NCBI GenBank assembly: GCA_046760705.1
Contig: JBHIER010000084.1
Location: 1 to 9,842 of the forward strand
Source of the DNA: JBHIER01 sp046760705 [NCBI: bacterium]
GTDB taxonomy: Bacteria > JBHIER01 > G020348925
Length of the DNA: 9,842 bases
Reading direction: 5' to 3'
Shown here: one piece after another, positions 1 to 6,351 of the stretch
How positions within the stretch are numbered: the first letter of the stretch is position 1
Layout of the letters: each line of letters begins with the position of its first letter
Program-made: the position numbers and the translations under genes
The notes under the pieces: generated by a model
Database searches by the model: none
The model's input: the letters and a program-made list of their open reading frames with translations, nothing else
What the model was told of the DNA's origin: nothing

Positions 1-585
1 CTTAATTGAGCTTGTTATCTAACGGGTAAAAAGTGCAAAGTGCAAAAGTCAAAATGGCATGAGCAGTCTCCAAATCCTCTTTTTAATGGGCTCATTTTCC
101 ACTGTGCCTCACCCTGGGCTTGCGCCGATCAAAATCTTTGTTTTATAGAAATGAATAAGCGAAATCCATGCCAATTTTTCAGATGACTCCTCATTCCAAA
201 AGTTCCAAATGGTTTGGGCAAAAAGAGATTTTGGACCTTTCCCGACCCCCCCTATCCAATAAGTTGAAGTGTGTCAATGTGATACTTCCCTATTATGCCC
301 CTCAAAGCTCGATTGTCCACCCTTCTTCATGTCGTCCTCTCTTTAAAGTTTGGTTAAACAATCAATTAGCTCCTGAGAAAAAAATCCCCAAACACAAATT
401 TATCCATCCAACCTGTGCTGGGGACGATGAAAGGGTGTATTTCCCCTCAGGATAATTACCCCATATTTGCCGGGGGGTAGTCTGACTCTAAAACAGCATT
501 CATCATGGACATCCTCCTTAAAGTTCAATTGCCAATATACAAAACGAAAATTTGAATGTCAAGCAAAGAATGCAATTTTTCGTAA
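1..585. other. AT-rich region without a convincing gene
   Basis: No reading frame here has a credible protein. The open frame at 168-455 has no good ribosome binding site and no recognisable motif, and its composition looks like translated non-coding DNA. The stretch is richer in A and T than the genes from 1914 onward and has runs such as ATTTTTC and AAAACGAAAA. It begins with a short heptamer repeat (30-57) and runs into the transposase remnant. It may be decayed mobile DNA upstream of that remnant, but no terminal inverted repeat could be identified. Confidence 0.6.
30..57 (+). repeat. Short in-phase heptamer repeat
   Basis: Four consecutive 7-base units are in register: AAAGTGC, AAAGTGC, AAAAGTC and AAAATGG. 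The first two are identical and the others are diverged. The 7-bp period matches the CAGTNNN repeats at 4111-4194 and 9807-9841, although the unit differs. It lies in non-coding DNA. It could be chance, but the shared period makes it worth recording. Confidence 0.5.
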
Positions 586-660
586 TCCATCAGTGACGAG
601 TGGACAAGGCGTGTATATAAAATTGGCATTGGGCATTTTTCGCCTGGCCCGACTTTTGGA

Positions 661-1268
661 TACAGTACCGCGGACCGAATCAGTATCTTCCAATTCCACA
701 ACACTCGCTCTGCTCGTGTCCCCAGAGCGGTGTTCCGGGAAAAGAGGTTGCCGGGTGTGCTCGTTGTGGACCGCTACGCAGGATATAACAAAATGCCCTG
801 GAGATTCAATATTGTTATGAGCATCTTTCCCGTGAGGTTGAGGACCTGGAAAAGGAGTTCCCCAATTCTGAGGAGGTGAAAACGTTTGTCAGCACCTTGG
901 TTCCGTTGTTGTCCCAGGCGATGAATTTGAGGACGCAAGACCTATCGGACAAAGAGTTCTACCGACAGGCAAGCCGAGTCAAGTCACAGATTCTTGTGGT
1001 AGTGAACAGCCCGACCAAACACCCTGGTATCCAACATATCCAGGACATTTTCCGGGAGCATACAGATCGCATGTATCACTGGGCTGCAAACAGACGTGTT
1101 CCAGCGGAGAACAATTTGGCTGAGCGGGACTTGAGACCCACCGTTATCGCCCGCAAGGTGAGTTTCGGCTCTGCATCTGACACACGGCTGAAAGCTACCG
1201 GACTCTTTCCTTGGCTTACATCGAAGACTACTTACGACTACATCGGCTACCTGTATTCCCACTCATGA
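661..1268 (+). pseudogene. IS66-family transposase remnant (frameshifted)
   Basis: This is the C-terminal half of an IS66-type transposase in two frames. Frame one, up to about 804, reads HNTRSARVPRAVF and then GVLVVDRYAGYNK, the conserved acidic stretch around the catalytic region of IS66 proteins. Frame two continues with YCYEHLSREVEDLEKEF and runs through HPGIQHIQDIFREHTDRMYHWA to NNLAERDLRPTVIARK and VSFGS, the hallmark IS66 C-terminal motif carrying the last acidic residue. The join at 802-806 is repaired by adding one base (AGATTC to AGAATTC). After VSFGSAS the similarity stops, and the frame ends at 1266-1268 without the usual C-terminal tail. The N-terminal half and the tnpA and tnpB partners are not visible. 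It is a dead fragment; family assignment is confident, exact limits are not. Confidence 0.85.
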
Positions 1269-1570
1269 CTGAAGGATTACAATTTTTCCATGATCTAGGC
1301 AAATTTTTTCCCATTGCTGGAGAGCCCGTCCCTACGGGGCACCCGACCCCACAGCCATGGAGCCAATGGGGGCGGGAGCATAATTTTCACCCGAGCAGAG
1401 AAGGAGCCCTGCCGAGATTGAGAAGGTGCTGTTTCAAAATCACCGCGCCAATAAGCGGTTCTGAAGGAATCGCCCTACGTACTTCGGCCCCTGTTGAATT
1501 GGTTGGGGAGTCCGGTGTCTGACCAAAGATCCCACTGGAATCGAAAAAATGGCCACCCAAATTAAATGAC

Positions 1571-1620
1571 TTGACAGAAGGGTGTCCCCGTCATATCTTT
1601 TGTCAAAGAACGGTGGGGAC
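1571..1620. repeat. REP-like nested inverted repeat
   Basis: Two nested or crossing dyads occur within 50 bases: TTGACA (1571-1576) with TGTCAA (1601-1606), and GTCCCC (1584-1589) with GGGGAC (1615-1620). The wording, with GTCCCCGTC and GGGGACGGG arms, resembles short interspersed palindromes seen in many bacterial intergenic regions. The TTGACA followed 17 bases later by TATCTT (1594-1599) could also act as a weak sigma70 promoter, but it would start more than 300 bases before the gene at 1914. Confidence 0.45.
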
Positions 1621-1786
1621 GGGTCTCAAAAAAATTGTGTTGAGAAGTCCGCAAACCGGAGAGACACGAAAGAGCATTCATACCATAAGGGCGATCCCTC
1701 CGTGAATTTTTATTTTGGAGCATCGCAGAAGAGGGTGTCCCAGATATGTTTCTCACAGCCCTTCTTCTTATACTTGCAAGCCTGTT

Positions 1787-1801
1787 CCGTCCAGGGGACG
1801 G
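1787..1801. repeat. Small perfect hairpin
   Basis: CCGTCC and GGACGG flank a three-base loop AGG. There is no following T-run, so it is not an intrinsic terminator. It lies about 110 bases upstream of the secreted-protein start at 1914 and could form in the leader RNA if transcription starts upstream. No function is assigned. Confidence 0.35.
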
Positions 1802-1913
1802 GCTGTACATCTGGGTTTTCGACCCGGGTGCCGAAGATGAAGGGGGCCTTAGCAACTGCATTTTTGCCCGAGGGCTCCTGTGAGCCTTCGATTTAGAAAA
1901 GGAGACGTGGACG

Positions 1914-2270
1914 ATGAAAGAATGGCAGAAGGTTCTGGTGATCTCTTTTCTGGTTACTGTCCCCCCCGTACCTGCGACAGCACAACACATTGTCAAGGAG
2001 TTCGATGTCCCGGGTCCTGAGTCGAGGGGCTTAGCCTGGGACGGGACGTACCTCTGGTGCGCCGATGCCGGGGAGGATTCCATATTCAAGATCGATCCGG
2101 CTTCGGGCCAGGTGACACACACCATCTTTTTCGACCTTAACCCCGCATACGGAGGGGGGATTACCTGGAGTGGGGATGGGGCCCTGTGGGTGACCCGCGT
2201 CCAGTATTTCTATAAGCTGAACGCCAATACCGGCCAGCAGGTTACGAACTTTCACTGTCCCGGGGGGTGA
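1914..2270 (+). CDS. Secreted beta-propeller protein, N-terminal part
   Basis: The ATG is preceded by a good ribosome binding site, AAGGAG at 1899-1904, nine bases away. Residues 1-24 form a Sec signal peptide: MKEWQK, a hydrophobic core, then a likely cleavage after PATA before QHIV. Residues 25-118 contain the first blades of a beta-propeller with the repeated pattern GLAWDGTYLW, F.KIDP.SGQV and GITWSGDGALWV, close to the NHL or YVTN style of extracellular propeller. The frame ends at an in-frame TGA (2268-2270) in the middle of a blade. The same reading frame continues straight on in the feature at 2289-4397, where further blades follow, so this is almost certainly the front part of one 827-residue protein rather than a separate gene. 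As it stands, translation would release only a short exported fragment. Confidence 0.85.
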   Translation: MKEWQKVLVISFLVTVPPVPATAQHIVKEFDVPGPESRGLAWDGTYLWCADAGEDSIFKIDPASGQVTHTIFFDLNPAYGGGITWSGDGALWVTRVQYFYKLNANTGQQVTNFHCPGG

Positions 2271-2288
2271 GGTGCCCGCCCCGCGGGC
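2262..2288 (+). other. In-frame TGA with adjacent G-run and GC hairpin
   Basis: Six Gs (2262-2267) precede the in-frame TGA (2268-2270). Three bases later comes a perfect hairpin: GCCCGC (2274-2279), loop CCC, GCGGGC (2283-2288). Removing one G from the run and adding one G in the hairpin's GGG replaces the stop with a reading PGGEVPAPRGVTREG. That matches the preceding-blade pattern PGPESRGLAWDG better than the present reading does. This points to compensating indels or sequencing error at a hard template, not to programmed recoding. Confidence 0.6.
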
Positions 2289-4397
2289 GTGACCCGCGAA
2301 GGGAACTACCTCTGGTTCTCCGATCAAAATTACCATTACATCGGTAAGACGACCACCGGCGGGAGTCTGATGGCCGACTTCAACCCGAACGACAACACCA
2401 TCAAGGATCTGACCTGGGATGGTACAAACATTTGGACCATCAACACCTCGGGGACGATCAAAAAATTTAGCCCATCCGGTGCTCTCGTGGAGACCATCTC
2501 CGGCCTACTCACCGGAGGGTGGGGACTGACTTATGACGGCCAGTATCTCTGGGCTTCCGACCCGGGAGCGGACAAGATTTACCAAATATCCCTATCTGAG
2601 GACACCGCGCCACCTGGGCCACCATCTGTTGTGTGTGCTACGCACCCTATTGAGTCGGTTTGGTACAGCAATCCCGATCCGCTCTTTCATTGGACACCGC
2701 CGGCCGATCCTTCTGGCATCGCCGGCTACAGTTACCTTTTGGATACTGCTGCCGAGACGCTTCCTGATACCACCGTTGAGGGGACGGACACGACGGCCAC
2801 GTATCTCTCTCTCCAGGATGGGATATGGTACTTCCACTGTCGGGCCCAGGATGGGGCCGGCAACTGGGGGGAGGCAAGCCACTACAAGATTCGAATCGAT
2901 ACAACCCCCCCGGTAGAGGGGACGATCGTCATCGCCGGTGGTGCCGATACCACCAGTTCGTTGACGGTCAGCTTGAGCGATTTGGGCGCGGAAGACGAAC
3001 ATTCCGGCATGGGTCAGGGGGCAGCCATGAGGTTCTCAAACGATGGGGTCTCCTGGTCAGAAGCGGAACCGTTTGCCAGCTCTCGGACGGATTGGGACCT
3101 GTCCCAGTACGGCGGGAACCATTCTTCAGGCCTGAAGAAGGTCTATGTGGTCTTCAGCGATGTGGCCGGCAACTGGTCGGCCCTCTTCTTCGACGAGATC
3201 GTGTACAGTGCGCCGCTCCGCGTGGTGACCGAATCGCTGGCTGGTGGCACGGTGGGATTTGCCTATGCAGAGACCCTTTCGGCCGCCGGTGGCTGGGCGC
3301 CGTACGAATGGGAGTTGGTGACCGGAGCATTACCACCCGGTCTGGCCCTGGATGCGAGCGGGGTCATCTCCGGCGATCCGGATTCCGCCGGGACATTTCC
3401 CTTCACGGTGAGGGTGACCGATTCCAATATGAGCTCTGCTACGAGGGATCTGTCCATCACCATCCTGGTTGAAGCCGTGAAGGGTGATGTGAACGGCGAC
3501 GGGGTTATCAACGTCCTCGATCTGGTTACCGTTGTTCGATATATCCTCGGTTTGGAGGAGTTTAGCCCCCTTCAACTGTGGGCCGCCGACGTCCAGCCCG
3601 ACGGGGCCATCAATGTTCTGGACGCGCTCGGCATCGTGAACATCATCCTCGGGATGCCGCCTGCCGCCAGGCCAACTTCACCCGGGCGCGCCGTTGTCAG
3701 TATCAAGAGAGACTCAGGTTCCTCAGGGGAACGAGGCTCCTTTTCCATAACCTTAGAGAGTCAGGTCCCGGTGGCCGGTATCCAACTCCATATCCGGGTG
3801 ACCCAGGGATCGGAGCTGGCAGGTCCGCCGCAGCTTGCGCCGTGGAGCCAGTCCCTGCAATTCGCTCACAGGGCAGAAGGGGATCGTATCACCCTCCTCA
3901 TGTACAGTCTGTCGAACGAGACAATCCCCCCCTCAGAGTCCGCACCTATCGTGACCCTCCACCTTGGAGAAGGAGCCGCACCTGTCCAAATTGAAAATGC
4001 GATCTTAGCGGACTCAGACGGTGAAGCCATTCCGGTGGAGATCAAAGCGGAGGCCCTTTCTTCGCAGGCAGGTTGGGCACTTCTTCAAAACTATCCCAAT
4101 CCCTTCAACCCAGTGACCAGTGTTCAGTATTCAGTGATCAGCGCTCAGGCCCCTACAACCAGTAGCCAGTATTCAATAGACAGTGAACAGTCCCTGCCCC
4201 GCATCACCCTCAAGATTTACAACATCTTGGGGGAGGAGGTGCGGACGCTGGTGAATGAGCCTAAGAGACCAGGATATTACACTGTCACCTGGGATGGTCG
4301 CGACCGGGCAGGCGCACCGCTGCCCAGCGGCGTCTATTTCTGCCGGATGGAAGCAGACGGTAGATCGCAGACGGTCCAAATGACGCTGACTAAATAG
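2289..4397 (+). CDS. Modular secreted protein: propeller, Ig-like, dockerin, cohesin-like and sorting-tail domains
   Basis: This is the remainder of the gene begun at 1914, in the same frame. The GTG at 2289 has no clear ribosome binding site and lies inside a blade, so it is unlikely to be a true start. Domains by residue of this part: 1-101 propeller blades (LTWDGTNIW, LTYDGQYLW); about 105-208 an Ig/fibronectin-like module (DGIWYFHCRAQDGAGNWGE); 209-307 a second Ig-like module (VYVVFSDVAGNWS); 308-395 a putative-Ig module (TGALPPGLALDASGVISG); 396-457 a dockerin with two calcium loops (GDVNGDGVIN and DVQPDGAIN); about 465-590 a cohesin-like beta domain (VAGIQLHIRV, PIVTLHLGEG); 597-702 a sorting tail (NYPNPFNP, LKIYNILGEEVRTLV, SGVYF). 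Such tails belong to type IX-like export or surface attachment in FCB-group bacteria. A cell-surface or extracellular role in adhesion or polymer binding is inferred; no catalytic domain is seen. Confidence 0.88.
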   Translation: MTREGNYLWFSDQNYHYIGKTTTGGSLMADFNPNDNTIKDLTWDGTNIWTINTSGTIKKFSPSGALVETISGLLTGGWGLTYDGQYLWASDPGADKIYQISLSEDTAPPGPPSVVCATHPIESVWYSNPDPLFHWTPPADPSGIAGYSYLLDTAAETLPDTTVEGTDTTATYLSLQDGIWYFHCRAQDGAGNWGEASHYKIRIDTTPPVEGTIVIAGGADTTSSLTVSLSDLGAEDEHSGMGQGAAMRFSNDGVSWSEAEPFASSRTDWDLSQYGGNHSSGLKKVYVVFSDVAGNWSALFFDEIVYSAPLRVVTESLAGGTVGFAYAETLSAAGGWAPYEWELVTGALPPGLALDASGVISGDPDSAGTFPFTVRVTDSNMSSATRDLSITILVEAVKGDVNGDGVINVLDLVTVVRYILGLEEFSPLQLWAADVQPDGAINVLDALGIVNIILGMPPAARPTSPGRAVVSIKRDSGSSGERGSFSITLESQVPVAGIQLHIRVTQGSELAGPPQLAPWSQSLQFAHRAEGDRITLLMYSLSNETIPPSESAPIVTLHLGEGAAPVQIENAILADSDGEAIPVEIKAEALSSQAGWALLQNYPNPFNPVTSVQYSVISAQAPTTSSQYSIDSEQSLPRITLKIYNILGEEVRTLVNEPKRPGYYTVTWDGRDRAGAPLPSGVYFCRMEADGRSQTVQMTLTK
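4111..4194 (+). repeat. Twelve in-phase CAGTNNN heptamers inside the coding sequence
   Basis: The stretch divides exactly into twelve 7-base units: CAGTGAC, CAGTGTT, CAGTATT, CAGTGAT, CAGCGCT, CAGGCCC, CTACAAC, CAGTAGC, CAGTATT, CAATAGA, CAGTGAA and CAGTCCC. Most begin CAGT; the middle ones are worn. The array is 84 bases, a multiple of three, so the frame is kept. It encodes a Ser/Gln-rich linker (SVQYSVISAQ, then SSQYSIDSEQS) between the YPNPFNP motif and the LKIYN strand of the sorting tail, where related tails normally have only a few residues. Confidence 0.85.
4209..4297 (+). repeat. Sorting-tail DNA repeat, copy 1
   Basis: This 89-base segment encodes LKIYNILGEEVRTLV through TVTWDG. 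It aligns without gaps to the reverse complement of 9704-9792; by eye about 73 of 89 bases match. Both copies follow directly on a CAGTNNN heptamer array. The two genes therefore share recent or gene-converted sorting-tail DNA in inverted orientation. Confidence 0.8.
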
Positions 4398-4422
4398 TAT
4401 CCCTGCCCTCTCAATCTGTCAG

Positions 4423-4450
4423 AAAGTGAGAAAGGGATTGGCCACTTTTT
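4423..4450 (+). terminator. Possible weak terminator after the secreted-protein gene
   Basis: AAAGTG (4423-4428) pairs with CACTTT (4443-4448), and the T-run continues to 4450. It sits 26 bases after the stop at 4397, between two convergent genes. The stem is short and AT-rich with a 14-base loop, so it would be weak. Confidence 0.35.
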
Positions 4451-4496
4451 GTCGTGAGGCCAACCAAGTTGTGAGGCGATCAGAGAGAGGGGGGAG

Positions 4497-4517
4497 AAAA
4501 GGAGCCTGTCCCCTTTT
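4497..4517. repeat. REP-like palindrome between convergent genes
   Basis: AAAAGG and CCTTTT flank the core AGCCTGTCC in a 21-base imperfect palindrome. The same kind of word (AAAAGG...CCTGTCCCCTTTT) is familiar from short interspersed repeats in many environmental bacteria, often linked to REP-associated Y1 transposases. No such transposase is in this window. On the minus strand it could also serve as a weak transcription end for glnA. Confidence 0.5.
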
Positions 4518-4569
4518 GTTCACAGAGCCCCGGTGAGTAACCATTCTACGGGGTGGACCTCTTTTCGGA

Positions 4570-5898
4570 TCATAAGTATTGCTCTATCTCCCAGGGGGTA
4601 ACCTGGGTGAGAAACTCCCGCCACTCCCTCCGCTTGGTCCCGATGAACTGTTCGGTCAGGTGGTCTCCCAGGGCCTTCTTGAGGACAGCATCCCCTTCCA
4701 ATTCGCCCACAGCCTCTTCAATATTCTCAGGGAGAGTGGCTATGCCGAGTTCTGCCAGCCTCTCGTCGCTGAAACCGTAGACATTCTCCTCGGCGGGTTC
4801 AGGTGGTGTCAACTTCCTTTCGACACCGTCCAGCCCGGCTGCGAGCATACAGGCAAAAGCCAGGTAAGGGTTGCACGATGGGTCCGGGCACCGCAGCTCC
4901 ACTCGGGCCCCGACCCGAACTTTTCCCCTGCTCACTTGAGGAATCCGGATGAGGGCCGATCGATTCACCCGTCCCCAGCAGACATAGATGGGGGCCTCAT
5001 AGCCGGGCACGAGGCGTTTGTAGGAGTTCACCGTGGGAGCTACCACGGCGGCCAAAGCCCTGGCATGCTCGATCTGCCCGGCGAGGAACCGATAGGCCAG
5101 ATCCGAAAGGCCGTACTTGTCCTTCGGCGAGTAGAAGAGGTTCTTCCCCCTTCCGTTTCCCAAGCTCTGATGGACGTGCATACCGTTGCCGTTGATCCCA
5201 AAGATGGGCTTGGGCATGAAGGTCACCTTGAGCCCGCTCCCGATGGCGTGGGTCTTCAGTACCTGCTTCAGAGAGACGACGGCATCGGCAACCTTGAGAG
5301 CATGGTCATAGGAGATGTCAATCTCGTGCTGGCCCTGGCTCACCTCATGATGATATGACTCACACTTGATCCCCAACTGGGCCATGCTCGTCATGGTCTC
5401 CTGACAGATTTTTACCGCTCGGCTTTGGGCCCCTAAGTCAAAGTATCCCTTTCGGTCGTGAGGAACAAGGGAAGGGAGCTCGCTCCGCTCCAGGAGAAAA
5501 AACTCGATCTCAGGCCCGGCGTAGTAAACGAATCCCATCTCCTTGGCCCGCTCCGTGACCCGCCTTAAAACCCCCCGGGGATCACCCTCGAAGGGCTCTT
5601 CCTCAGGGGTGTAGACGTCGCAGATGATCTGGGCGACCCTTCCCCCTTCATTGGACCAGGGGAGGGTGGAAAAGGTCGTCGGATCCAGCCGGAGGAGCAT
5701 GTCCGACTCGTAGATTCGGGCAAACCCCTGGATGGAGGAACCGTCGAACCAGACTCCGTGTTTTAAGGCAGAACCCACCTGATCGGCAGGGATGGTGACC
5801 TTTTTGGGCTTGCCGGTGATGTCGGTAAAAAGTAGATAGAGGAATTGGATCTGCTCCCTCTTGATCCTCTGAAGCAGTGCACCTTTCTCAGCGTCCAT
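4570..5898 (-). CDS. glnA: Glutamine synthetase, type I (alpha-like)
   Basis: This enzyme makes glutamine from glutamate, ammonia and ATP in the cytoplasm and is the main route of ammonium assimilation. The 442-residue length fits the short GSI-alpha enzymes. Visible landmarks are FDGSSIQGFARIYESD (51-66), the metal-site glutamates in AGPEIEFF (127-134), EVSQGQHEID (185-194), the ATP-site signature KPIFGINGNGMHVHQS (230-245), and RVELRCPDPSCNPYLAF (332-348). The adenylylation tyrosine motif NLYDLPPEE of GSI-beta enzymes is replaced by ENVYGFSDERLAELGI (371-386), so control by adenylylation is unlikely. Arg61 lies where the feedback-linked arginine of Bacillus GlnA sits. The start is supported by AAGGAGG at 5904-5910, and a strong promoter lies at 6090-6118. 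It is convergent with the secreted-protein gene and divergent from the transporters. The gene looks intact. Confidence 0.97.
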   Translation of the reverse strand: MDAEKGALLQRIKREQIQFLYLLFTDITGKPKKVTIPADQVGSALKHGVWFDGSSIQGFARIYESDMLLRLDPTTFSTLPWSNEGGRVAQIICDVYTPEEEPFEGDPRGVLRRVTERAKEMGFVYYAGPEIEFFLLERSELPSLVPHDRKGYFDLGAQSRAVKICQETMTSMAQLGIKCESYHHEVSQGQHEIDISYDHALKVADAVVSLKQVLKTHAIGSGLKVTFMPKPIFGINGNGMHVHQSLGNGRGKNLFYSPKDKYGLSDLAYRFLAGQIEHARALAAVVAPTVNSYKRLVPGYEAPIYVCWGRVNRSALIRIPQVSRGKVRVGARVELRCPDPSCNPYLAFACMLAAGLDGVERKLTPPEPAEENVYGFSDERLAELGIATLPENIEEAVGELEGDAVLKKALGDHLTEQFIGTKRREWREFLTQVTPWEIEQYL

Positions 5899-6050
5899 CT
5901 TCCCCTCCTTTCATTAAGTGGAGCTCTCACCAAGCGACAACAAAGTTTCACCTGAAGACAGAAAGCTGACCGATCCTATCGAATGCAATAACAGACACCC
6001 CAGTCACAATTATGAGAATATTCGGCCTGTCCTGTAAAATTTCCGAGATT

Positions 6051-6075
6051 CTTTAGGGATCGAACAACCCTAAGG
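6051..6075. promoter_or_regulatory. Inverted repeat at the 5' end of the glnA leader
   Basis: TTAGGG (6053-6058) and CCCTAA (6068-6073) are a perfect dyad, extended by a T:G and a C:G pair to 6051 and 6075, around a nine-base centre ATCGAACAA. On the minus strand it begins a few bases after the predicted transcription start near 6083. It could be a regulator's operator or a protective 5' RNA hairpin. Confidence 0.4.
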
Positions 6076-6089
6076 CAAAATGAATCGAA

Positions 6090-6118
6090 ATAATAACCAC
6101 TTTATCATAAGATGTCAA
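6090..6118 (-). promoter_or_regulatory. Sigma70-type promoter for glnA
   Basis: On the minus strand, TTGACA (6118-6113) is a perfect -35 box, followed by a 17-base spacer and TATTAT (6095-6090) as the -10 box. The predicted start is near 6083, giving a leader of about 185 bases before the glnA ATG at 5898. Position, orientation and spacing all fit. Confidence 0.7.
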
Positions 6119-6168
6119 GCTGTTTTTTGATAGTGGGAACGATCAATTAAAGAAATCCCATTTACTGC

Positions 6169-6195
6169 TTGAATTTTGGATTGGAATTGTATAAT
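6169..6195 (+). promoter_or_regulatory. Candidate promoter for the NSS transporter genes
   Basis: A perfect TATAAT (6190-6195) is preceded by TTGAAT (6169-6174), but the spacer is only 15 bases, shorter than ideal. It would leave a leader of about 150 bases before the ATG at 6352. It is the best plus-strand candidate in an AT-rich region where chance matches are common. Confidence 0.4.
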
Positions 6196-6351
6196 TTTAA
6201 CAAATTTTCGGCTGGCTGTTTTGGAAGGACGAGCAGTGTGGAATGAACCGGGGCTTTCAGTCTGAGTATCAACTGGTAGTTGACGACATACTGAGGAAAC
6301 TTCCATTGATCAAGAGAAAGGTAGAAGACGCGCATACACTGAGGGGGAGGT

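Larger units (their letters stand above)
1269..1913. other. Intergenic region with short palindromes, no convincing gene
   Basis: Several overlapping open frames cross this stretch on both strands (1211-1522, 1582-1896 and the reverse 1562-2125), but none shows a known motif or protein-like composition. A short hydrophobic frame at 1746-1883 begins MFLTALLLILASLF but lacks a good ribosome binding site. The stretch contains GC-rich dyads at 1571-1620 and 1787-1801 and ends with the ribosome binding site of the gene at 1914. It probably holds the promoter region of that gene plus debris beyond the transposase remnant. Confidence 0.55.
5899..6351. other. Divergent control region between glnA and the first NSS transporter
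   Basis: This 453-base gap holds no gene and is markedly AT-rich in its centre. It contains a near-consensus minus-strand promoter for glnA (6090-6118), an 8-bp inverted repeat just inside the predicted glnA transcript (6051-6075), and a weaker plus-strand promoter candidate (6169-6195) for the transporter. No classical GlnR-type TGTNA-N7-TNACA site was found by eye. The predicted glnA leader of about 185 bases is long enough for RNA-level control, but I recognise no known riboswitch. Confidence 0.65.

Noticed and set aside
168-455. Open frame of 95 codons near the left edge
   Set aside because: No ribosome binding site, no motif, and composition typical of non-coding DNA.
1211-1522. Open frame overlapping the end of the transposase remnant
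   Set aside because: It overlaps the IS66 remnant in another frame, lacks a ribosome binding site and matches no family I recognise.
1746-1883. Short hydrophobic frame starting MFLTALLLILASLF
   Set aside because: It looks like a signal peptide, but the ribosome binding site is poor and the rest has no recognisable feature. It could be a decayed gene start, but that cannot be supported.
1562-2125. Minus-strand open frame of 187 codons
   Set aside because: It runs antisense to the start and signal peptide of the gene at 1914 and has no protein-like motifs.
2268-2270. Selenocysteine or recoded TGA in the secreted protein
   Set aside because: The hairpin starts three bases after the TGA with a CCC loop, unlike the bacterial selenocysteine element, and propeller blades need no cysteine there. 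TGA is a normal stop for glnA and the first transporter.
4111-4194. CRISPR array
   Set aside because: Units are only 7 bases and contiguous, with no spacers of proper length and no cas genes.
4579-5358. Long plus-strand frame opposite glnA (259 codons)
   Set aside because: It is the antisense shadow of glnA, whose protein motifs are unmistakable on the minus strand.
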